In this document: positions 24,434 to 28,842 of the stretch, piece by piece | Layout: each line of letters begins with the position of its first letter | How positions within the stretch are numbered: position 1 is the first letter of the stretch | DNA from: UBA8828 sp964510855 | GTDB lineage: Bacteria > Verrucomicrobiota > Verrucomicrobiia > Opitutales > UBA953 | Direction: 5' to 3' | Length of the DNA stretch: 28,842 nucleotides | Assembly (NCBI GenBank): GCA_964510855.1 | Contig: CAZEDB010000020.1 | Span: forward strand, 1 to 28,842 | Translations under genes and position numbers: made by a program | Notes under the pieces: generated by a model | Told to the model about the DNA's origin: nothing | What the model saw: the letters and a program-made list of their open reading frames with translations, nothing else | The model's database searches: none

Positions 24434-25762
24434 TTATACTGAAAGAACCCTCAACGTCCGCAAGCCGTTGATGAGCGTTTGTCGCCGTCGGGTAATGGCG
24501 GCTGCCCCCTGCGTGAGGCAGGCCTTTTCAAGCGCAGAAGCTTGCTGGGCAACCGCACCCCAACCCGCTAACTGCAATACCCCCAGCCAACGGTGGGCCA
24601 AGGCCCCCAAGGCGTTTTTACCCCGGGTCGTTACTAAGGTCTTAAATTCACCAGCAAACTTCTCGCTCAGGGAGCGCCGGATTTTTTCCCGCCCGTCTCG
24701 CGCCTCCTGGGCGTCGCGTAAAGCCCCAGCAAGCTCTTGGCGCGTCGTAGGTTTAGCAAGGATACTATCAAAATGGGGATCGGACTTGGCTGCATTGCCA
24801 GTCCATAAAATTAACCCACCTACCCAGTTAGTCATTCTCAATCGTTGGGCAAGCGCGGCACCGGCTTGGCGGCTAGTACCCCATTGTTGATCTAAAATTA
24901 AAACATCAACGCGTTGGTTTTGTAGGCGTTGCAATAAATTCTTCTTAGGAAATTCCTCCCACGTGACGCATCCTAACTTCGTCAGCAAACGTTGTAGGGC
25001 ATCACGGCAGTCAGCGTCATCCTCAATAATCGCTACTCGTAACGGTAGAGTTTCTAGGGGAGTGAGTAGTTGCAGAGGGAGTAGGATTTCGAACCGACAC
25101 CCGCCTTTAGGGGACGTTCCTAAACGTATGCTGCCATGAGCGGCATGGGTTAAACGGTGAACTAAAGCCAATCCAAGCCCTTTTCCTTCTGGGTGATGAC
25201 GTGCAGAGTTTTTTCCACGCCAGCCAGCGACAAATGCCCGGCGTCTTTGGTTTAATCCGATTCCAGGCCCGTCATCTTCTACTACGAGTTGGAGGTGGGC
25301 TTCGGGCTTTTTTTCTAGTCTCAGGTAAACGCGAACGGGGCTAGTCTTAGCATGATGCAGCGCATTGCCGACTAAGTTAGCCACGCCCTGACTTAAGGCC
25401 ACTGTATCCAAAATCATTTCTGAACGCGTGGTGGTATCGCAGCGTACTTCAATCACTCGCGTAGGGTAGGGTCGCCGTAATTCCGCAACGATGGCTTCAA
25501 CCAAGTCGGCCGGGCAGGCGGTGCGCTGAGTTGTTATACCTTCGGCGGCGGTTAGAATTCCTGAGAGCCGGACGATTAAAGCCTGTAACTGGGTCGTGAG
25601 TTTCCGATTACGATTCCCTTGTACATGCTGTCCCAAGCGTTCGGAAGCTTCGGCTAAGGCTTGAATCGGCCCTCTTAATTCGTGAATCAATTGATTGGCC
25701 GACCAGATTTCTGGAACAATCGAGGAGATCGACGGCGAAGGGGCACCTGAGGTAGGGCGCAT
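24434..25762 (-). CDS. Cytosolic hybrid histidine kinase with REC and Hpt-like domains, no sensor domain
   Basis: A 442-residue protein with three signalling parts and no membrane segment, PAS, GAF or HAMP. The HisKA helix starts at residue 20 with phospho-acceptor H27 in IHELRGPIQA. The ATPase has N133 (NLVGNALHH), DDGPGIG (163-169) and GKGLGLAL (193-200). A receiver domain (about 241-350) has E247/D248/D249, phospho-acceptor D291 (DVLILD) and K337 (LAKP). The last 80 residues resemble an Hpt helix bundle, with H390 in LAHRWLGVLQLAGWGAVAQQASALE. All catalytic residues are present, so it could run a complete internal phosphorelay. It is first in a tight run with clpS and the DUF2017-like gene. 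The signal it senses and its output regulator are not visible. Confidence 0.9.
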   Translation of the reverse strand: MRPTSGAPSPSISSIVPEIWSANQLIHELRGPIQALAEASERLGQHVQGNRNRKLTTQLQALIVRLSGILTAAEGITTQRTACPADLVEAIVAELRRPYPTRVIEVRCDTTTRSEMILDTVALSQGVANLVGNALHHAKTSPVRVYLRLEKKPEAHLQLVVEDDGPGIGLNQRRRAFVAGWRGKNSARHHPEGKGLGLALVHRLTHAAHGSIRLGTSPKGGCRFEILLPLQLLTPLETLPLRVAIIEDDADCRDALQRLLTKLGCVTWEEFPKKNLLQRLQNQRVDVLILDQQWGTSRQAGAALAQRLRMTNWVGGLILWTGNAAKSDPHFDSILAKPTTRQELAGALRDAQEARDGREKIRRSLSEKFAGEFKTLVTTRGKNALGALAHRWLGVLQLAGWGAVAQQASALEKACLTQGAAAITRRRQTLINGLRTLRVLSV

Positions 25763-25876
25763 TGCCTACTTTGCTCCTGACCTGCTTAAGGATTCGATAC
25801 AGGAGATTACCTAGGAGAAATCCCTAAGAGAAACGCTTGGGCTTGCTTTCTGTCGTCTGGATTACCCAATAAACCC

Positions 25877-26809
25877 ATGCGTTACCCCCTCCTCGCGCTC
25901 TTGCCAGTGGTGGCATTTGCTTCCCCCTTCCGCCCCGCTGATCTGGCGGCGGATGCCCAGTGGTTTGTCCACGTCGACCATGATGCCGCACGCAGCTCTC
26001 TTGTGGGCTCGAAAGTTTTAGGCATTACTGATGACCGTACTTGCCCCGTTCCTGAAATCCGTGCCTTCGCTGAGGCCACAGGTTTTGATGGTCGCCGCGA
26101 TCTCGTTGCTTTTACCGCTTATGGTAATGGTCAAATGAAGCGTGCGGTGGGCGTGATTCGCCACAGCGGCGATAATTTGAAAGTTGGGGAGTATTTAAAA
26201 TCGAAAGGCGCCGAACCCGAAGTGATTGATGGCGTCCCTGTCCTCGGCTTCGATTGTTCACGCGCCGGCAGTAAGTTGCTCGTCGCTTTCCCGCGTGCCG
26301 GTGTCGTGGTGGTTTCGATGAATGCGGCCGATGTTGCCTCGGCTTGTGCGGCTTTAGACAACGGTGCTGTGGTGGCAGAAATTCCTGCTGAAGTTACCGC
26401 GCTGATGGGTAATGCACCTATGGTTTTAATCGGTACCGACATGGCTGCCTGTATGGCGGCTAACCCTAAGGCTCGTATGCCCGTACCGGTGCGTTCGGGC
26501 GCCATGGCTATTTCTGAGGCTGGCGGGATCTTATCGGTTACTTCGGCTTTAACCTTTGCAGATGCTCAGGCTGCACAAGCCGCTGCCAATATGGTTGAGG
26601 GCATGAAGGCGATGGCCTCTGCTCGCCGCCCTGACATGGCGGTCTGGATGGAAACCTTAGCAGTAGCTGCCCAAGACAATGAATTGGCCGTGCGCTGGTC
26701 GGCTAAAGCTGACGCAATTACCGCTGAGATGGACAAAGGTCGTGCTCGCTGGCAGGAAATGAAAGCCAAGCGCGGTGGTGAGGCTAAGTGCCCTATCACC
26801 AGTAAGTAA
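25877..26809 (+). CDS. Secreted protein of unknown function
   Basis: A 310-residue protein with an N-terminal signal peptide (MRYPLLALLPVVAFASPF) and a likely cleavage site after A15 or S16. The mature part is Ala/Val/Met-rich with alternating beta strands and helices: DAQWFVHVDHDAARSS (about 26-41), FDGRRDLVAFTAYG, GVPVLGFDCSRAG, and a helical C-terminal half ending in a charged segment WQEMKAKRGGEAKCPITSK. Four or five Cys could form disulfides outside the cytoplasm. I do not recognise a family, though the layout recalls periplasmic proteins common in Verrucomicrobiota. It is divergent from the kinase gene, with 114 bp between them, and is followed by a strong terminator, so it is probably transcribed alone. 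Confidence 0.82.
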   Translation: MRYPLLALLPVVAFASPFRPADLAADAQWFVHVDHDAARSSLVGSKVLGITDDRTCPVPEIRAFAEATGFDGRRDLVAFTAYGNGQMKRAVGVIRHSGDNLKVGEYLKSKGAEPEVIDGVPVLGFDCSRAGSKLLVAFPRAGVVVVSMNAADVASACAALDNGAVVAEIPAEVTALMGNAPMVLIGTDMAACMAANPKARMPVPVRSGAMAISEAGGILSVTSALTFADAQAAQAAANMVEGMKAMASARRPDMAVWMETLAVAAQDNELAVRWSAKADAITAEMDKGRARWQEMKAKRGGEAKCPITSK

Positions 26810-26830
26810 TTTTTAAAAATTACCTGAACG

Positions 26831-26862
26831 AAGAGCCGGCATTTGCCGGCTCTTGTTTTTTA
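26831..26862 (+). terminator. Rho-independent terminator of the secreted-protein gene
   Basis: A perfect 10-bp stem AAGAGCCGGC / GCCGGCTCTT with an ATTT loop is followed by GTTTTTTAT. It begins 21 bp after the stop codon. Confidence 0.93.
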
Positions 26863-26868
26863 TCCGGG

Positions 26869-26950
26869 TGCTCAGGAAGGGACTTGAACCCTTACGCCTT
26901 TGGGGCACTAGAACCTGAATCTAGCGTGTCTGCCATTCCACCACCTGAGC
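26869..26950 (-). tRNA. tRNA-Leu (anticodon CAG)
   Basis: On the minus strand a full cloverleaf forms. The acceptor GCTCAGG (26950-26944) pairs with CCTGAGC (26876-26870), with discriminator A at 26869. The anticodon stem CTAGA/TCTAG closes the loop TTCAGGT, giving CAG. A class II variable arm follows, and the T arm is AAGGG-TTCAAGT-CCCTT. CCA is not encoded. The 5' half through the D arm is the same as in tRNA-Leu(GAG) at 3410. Confidence 0.96.
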
Positions 26951-26993
26951 GCTGCGCCGGAAAGATGAAGTCAGCGGTTCGAGCTTAAGACTG

Positions 26994-27497
26994 TCAAGGC
27001 TGAGGCTCTGCCAAGTCGCGCTCCATATAAACACAATCGAGTCGTTGACCGTGTTTTTCGCCCGCAGCTTTGAGCCTTCCAACTTCTGTAAAACCTAAAG
27101 CTGCATGAAGGCCGAGGCTAGCGGGTTGATTGCCCGAGATGCGGGCGAGAATCTTTCGATAGCCGAGCGCCTGCGCGCGTTGGATTAAATCGGTTAAGAT
27201 CAGGCGCCCCAGCCCTTGGCGTTGATGCTCGGGGTGAATAAAGACGGAATTCTCGACCAGGAACTTCCAGCCTGAGCGTTGATTATAGCGTGAAAGTGAA
27301 CCCCAACCGCGAATTTCGCCTGCGACCGTGGCGACGATAACTGGGAGGCGAGGTCCCCGGCGTTCTAAGCTCGATGAAGTAAAAAGTTCGGTTTCGGTGT
27401 CTTCCCAGGTGCAGGTGCCATTTTTAACGTAGTAGCCGTAAATAGCATTTAAGGCCGGGGCGTCGGCGGGGGTGGCGAGGCGGAGCAGGGGAGGCAC
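26994..27497 (-). CDS. GNAT acetyltransferase, MnaT/phosphinothricin acetyltransferase type
   Basis: A 167-residue cytosolic N-acetyltransferase. It opens with LRLATPADAPALNAIYGYYV (5-24), then the subgroup motif TCTWEDTE (28-35), motif A VENSVFIHPEHQRQGLGRLI (81-100) binding acetyl-CoA through RQGLGR, ILARISGNQPASLGLHAALGF (116-136) and GEKHGQRLDCVYMERDL. Relatives acetylate amino acids such as methionine sulfone or herbicide analogues, so the natural substrate is unclear. The open frame extends to 27773 across rpmJ on the other strand. The GTG at 27497 fits the family start, while an ATG at 27608 would add 37 residues and is a less likely alternative. It is divergent from rpmJ. Confidence 0.86.
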   Translation of the reverse strand: MPPLLRLATPADAPALNAIYGYYVKNGTCTWEDTETELFTSSSLERRGPRLPVIVATVAGEIRGWGSLSRYNQRSGWKFLVENSVFIHPEHQRQGLGRLILTDLIQRAQALGYRKILARISGNQPASLGLHAALGFTEVGRLKAAGEKHGQRLDCVYMERDLAEPQP

Positions 27498-27554
27498 GCG
27501 GCTATGTTGAGTTAGGTCCGCAAGCAGGGGAACGGAAAAAGCCCAGTTTGTCCG

Positions 27555-27585
27555 TTGACATCCCTCTCCTAGACCGCTTTTTAGA
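27555..27585 (+). promoter_or_regulatory. Possible sigma-70 promoter of rpmJ-rpmE
   Basis: A consensus TTGACA lies at 27555-27560, and a TTTAGA/TTTTAG-like -10 at 27579-27585 gives an 18-19 bp spacer, slightly long. It lies 33 bp before the rpmJ start, in the gap between rpmJ and the divergent GNAT gene. No palindromic zinc-regulator (Zur) site is apparent. Confidence 0.4.
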
Positions 27586-27617
27586 CCGACTCGCCCTGTC
27601 GCCCGCATCTTACGACC

Positions 27618-27743
27618 ATGAAAGTCTCCTCCTCCCTCAAATCCCTTAAGAATCGCCACCCTAACTGCCAAGTTGTGCGCCGTAAGGGTCGCGTCTACGT
27701 GATTAACAAGACCAACCCCCGCTACAAAGCCCGCCAAGGCTAA
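27618..27743 (+). CDS. rpmJ: Ribosomal protein L36, zinc-free type B
   Basis: A 41-residue protein read directly from the sequence: MKVSSSLKSLKNRHPNCQVV, then RRKGRVYVINKTNPRYKARQG. It is the type B (YkgO-like) form of large-subunit protein L36, lacking the CxxC...C/H zinc ligands of the classical form; only one Cys (C17) remains. It is too small for ordinary ORF filters. It precedes rpmE by 38 bp, and the two look cotranscribed. No Shine-Dalgarno is visible (CATCTTACGACC before ATG). The GNAT reading frame extended over this gene on the other strand is spurious. Confidence 0.97.
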   Translation: MKVSSSLKSLKNRHPNCQVVRRKGRVYVINKTNPRYKARQG

Positions 27744-27781
27744 GTCTTGAGCCACTTTCTTAACCCCCAACACCCCTTACC

Positions 27782-28027
27782 ATGAAGTCCGAAGGTCATC
27801 CCGAGTACCACGCTGTCGTCTTTATTGATGTCTCGACCAATCAAGAGTATCCTACCCGTTCCACCCTACGCTCGAAAGAGACCAAGGTTATCAATGGGGT
27901 AGAGCATTTCGTGATCCGTCGGGATGTTACCGCAGCCTCCCACCCTGCTTACACGGGGGAAAAGCGCTTCGTCGACGCCGCTGGCCGGGTCGATAAGTTC
28001 AATAAGAAGTTTACGAGCCGCCGCTAA
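27782..28027 (+). CDS. rpmE2: Ribosomal protein L31, zinc-free type B
   Basis: An 81-residue large-subunit protein of the type B L31 family. The signature residues are present: MKSEGHPEYHAVVFIDVSTN (1-20), TRSTL, SHPAYTGEKRFVDAAGRVDKF (about 53-73) and NKKFTSRR at the end. It has no cysteine, so it lacks the CxxC zinc site of type A L31. It follows rpmJ type B, and a strong terminator closes the pair. In bacteria with both types, the zinc-free copies replace the zinc forms in low zinc; whether type A copies exist here cannot be known from the window. Confidence 0.97.
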   Translation: MKSEGHPEYHAVVFIDVSTNQEYPTRSTLRSKETKVINGVEHFVIRRDVTAASHPAYTGEKRFVDAAGRVDKFNKKFTSRR

Positions 28028-28054
28028 AACGGCTTTTTGCTGGTTTAATTGAGA

Positions 28055-28083
28055 AGACCCCGCCCTTGGCGGGGTCTTTTTTT
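28055..28083 (+). terminator. Rho-independent terminator of rpmJ-rpmE
   Basis: A perfect 10-bp stem AGACCCCGCC / GGCGGGGTCT with a CTT loop is followed by a run of T. It starts 27 bp after the rpmE stop. Confidence 0.95.
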
Positions 28084-28105
28084 GCGCATTTTTTAGGCTT
28101 ATTCA

Positions 28106-28127
28106 CAGGCCCCAACAGGTGGGCCTG
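28106..28127 (+). repeat. Hairpin in the leader region of the outer-membrane protein gene
   Basis: CAGGCCC (28106-28112) and GGGCCTG (28121-28127) are perfectly complementary around an 8-base loop. No T tract follows, so it is not a terminator. It could be an operator-like palindrome or an RNA hairpin if transcription starts upstream of it. Confidence 0.5.
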
Positions 28128-28129
28128 GA

Positions 28130-28190
28130 GGCTATTATGGCTCAAAAGTCGAGTTTAAGGGCTATTTTAGGGCTCTAAATAGGCTAATTT
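28130..28190. repeat. Imperfect direct repeats GGCTATT upstream of the outer-membrane protein gene
   Basis: GGCTATTATGGCTC (28130-28143) and GGCTATTTTAGGGCTC (28160-28175) recur with a 30-bp period, followed by a shorter GGCTAATTT (28182-28190). Spacing of about three helical turns suggests binding sites for a regulator, but no known factor is recognised. Confidence 0.45.
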
Positions 28191-28217
28191 CCTTTACGAT
28201 TTTTACACTTAACACGA

Positions 28218-28248
28218 TTGTCACTAAATTCGCTTGCTTTGTGAATAA
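28218..28248 (+). promoter_or_regulatory. Possible promoter of the outer-membrane protein gene
   Basis: TTGTCA (28218-28223) and TGAATA/GAATAA (28242-28248) are spaced 18-19 bp apart, 25 bp before the start codon, within an AT-rich stretch. The match is weak; it is listed because this is the only AT-rich gap of its size in the window. Confidence 0.3.
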
Positions 28249-28272
28249 CTTACTCCCAATGCTGTCGGTGCT

Positions 28273-28827
28273 ATGAAGCACATCCCTACCCTCACCCTCA
28301 CCGCCCTTGCCGCTGCTGCGTCAGCTCAGACCGCTCCCGCGGCTGCGCCTGCTGCTGCTGCTAAGCAAGAGCTTTCCTACAACCGCGTGATCGTCTCCTC
28401 CGTTTCGGAGTCCGGCGCTGACGGCCTCGAAGGCGTTTCTGTCTTCGGTCAAGCCAAGCTCGGCAACGGCTTCTACGTTGCTGGCACGGTTATCAATGCT
28501 GACAACACCGAAGATGCAGATAATGTCTTCCAGTCTGCAGTTTTGGGCTACGCCTACTCGCTCGGCTCCGTTGCTGGTATCCCTAGCGATCTCAACATCG
28601 AGCTCGGTCAAGACTCCTATGGTCTCGGCATTCGTGCCTTGATTGCCACTGGTCTCGAGCTCGGCCTGGCTTACACCAATGCTGATGACGATCAGCAAGA
28701 CGTCTACACCGTATCGGCTAACTACAGCCTCGGTCAGTTCGTCAAGGGCCTCACCCTGAATGTCTCCCACGCTGATCAGCGCGGTGCTTCAGAAGTGACC
28801 TCGCTCGGCGTAGGTTACAGCTTCTAA
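28273..28827 (+). CDS. Small outer-membrane beta-barrel protein
   Basis: A 184-residue exported protein. A signal peptide (MKHIPTLTLTALAAAASA) is followed by an Ala/Pro-rich linker (about 20-31) and then alternating hydrophobic/polar strands: GVSVFGQAKLGNGFYVAGTV, VFQSAVLGYAYSL, DLNIELGQDSYGLGIRALI, GLELGLAYTNADD, YTVSANYSLG. The last strand ends GVGYSF, with the C-terminal aromatic Phe that is the usual barrel-assembly signal. Around eight strands fit a small porin-like or OmpA-size barrel. Codons are narrowly biased (GCT, CTC, GGC, AAC), which suggests high expression. The 5' gap of about 190 bp has a hairpin and direct repeats. Function is unknown. Confidence 0.85.
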   Translation: MKHIPTLTLTALAAAASAQTAPAAAPAAAAKQELSYNRVIVSSVSESGADGLEGVSVFGQAKLGNGFYVAGTVINADNTEDADNVFQSAVLGYAYSLGSVAGIPSDLNIELGQDSYGLGIRALIATGLELGLAYTNADDDQQDVYTVSANYSLGQFVKGLTLNVSHADQRGASEVTSLGVGYSF

Positions 28828-28842
28828 TCCTCGGATTTGAAG

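Noticed and set aside
25763..25876. Promoter in the gap between the kinase and the secreted-protein gene
   Set aside because: A TTGCTT/CAATAA pair can be drawn, but the -10 would end only a few bases before the start codon; nothing convincing was found.
27498..27773. N-terminal extension of the GNAT reading frame across rpmJ
   Set aside because: It is antisense to a certain ribosomal protein gene and has no GNAT-like sequence before the GTG at 27497.
28321..28770. Antisense 149-residue frame within the outer-membrane protein gene
   Set aside because: It lies wholly inside a gene with a signal peptide and barrel strands; it arises from biased codons and has no recognisable features.

Overview
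The window looks like a draft chromosomal scaffold from a Verrucomicrobiota bacterium, probably Opitutae-like. The main support is a very large secreted dehydrogenase/HEAT/cytochrome c protein of the 'PVC-type CxxCH' kind, together with zinc-free L31/L36 ribosomal proteins, a class I FbaB-type aldolase, menaquinone synthesis and a prepilin of the Verrucomicrobiota/Planctomycetota type. The lineage is inferred from gene content only. A run of exactly 100 N (7358-7457) is a scaffolding gap and cuts a prepilin gene. No phage, IS element, CRISPR array or rRNA was seen. The content is mostly housekeeping and densely packed on both strands.

Layout. 1-3550: a YahK-type zinc alcohol dehydrogenase (minus, stop just off the left edge), a small GT-A-like glycosyltransferase, an unrecognised protein with an Arg/Asp-rich tail (minus), tRNA-Leu(GAG) and a strong terminator. 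3589-7116: a forward cluster purD - YwlE-like phosphatase - rpiB - glyA (purine, pentose and one-carbon metabolism). 7193-9550: the gap-broken prepilin and its terminator, then menA - dCMP deaminase - yqgE. 9554-11537: a minus-strand operon of a conserved unknown protein, a small lipoprotein and an M23 peptidase. 11631-14307: an isochorismatase-fold hydrolase, tsaD (minus) and a MidA-like methyltransferase. 14342-18283: the 1313-residue PVC cytochrome protein. 18293-23648: a DUF2157/GDYXXLXY membrane fusion, fbaB and a SulP/STAS anion transporter, all minus.

23679-25762: a tight minus-strand run of a sensor-less hybrid histidine kinase (HisKA-HATPase-REC-Hpt), clpS and a DUF2017-like gene overlapping clpS by 8 nt, followed 30 bp later by sulP. 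This is the most unusual context here: a cytosolic phosphorelay protein directly upstream of a proteolytic adaptor. 25877-28842: a secreted protein of unknown function, terminator, tRNA-Leu(CAG), a GNAT acetyltransferase (minus), rpmJ and rpmE of the zinc-free type, terminator, a leader with hairpin and short direct repeats, and a small outer-membrane beta-barrel protein.

Most plus-strand starts have no Shine-Dalgarno sequence and are preceded by pyrimidine-rich bases, so many starts were chosen by protein family length rather than by ribosome binding site.
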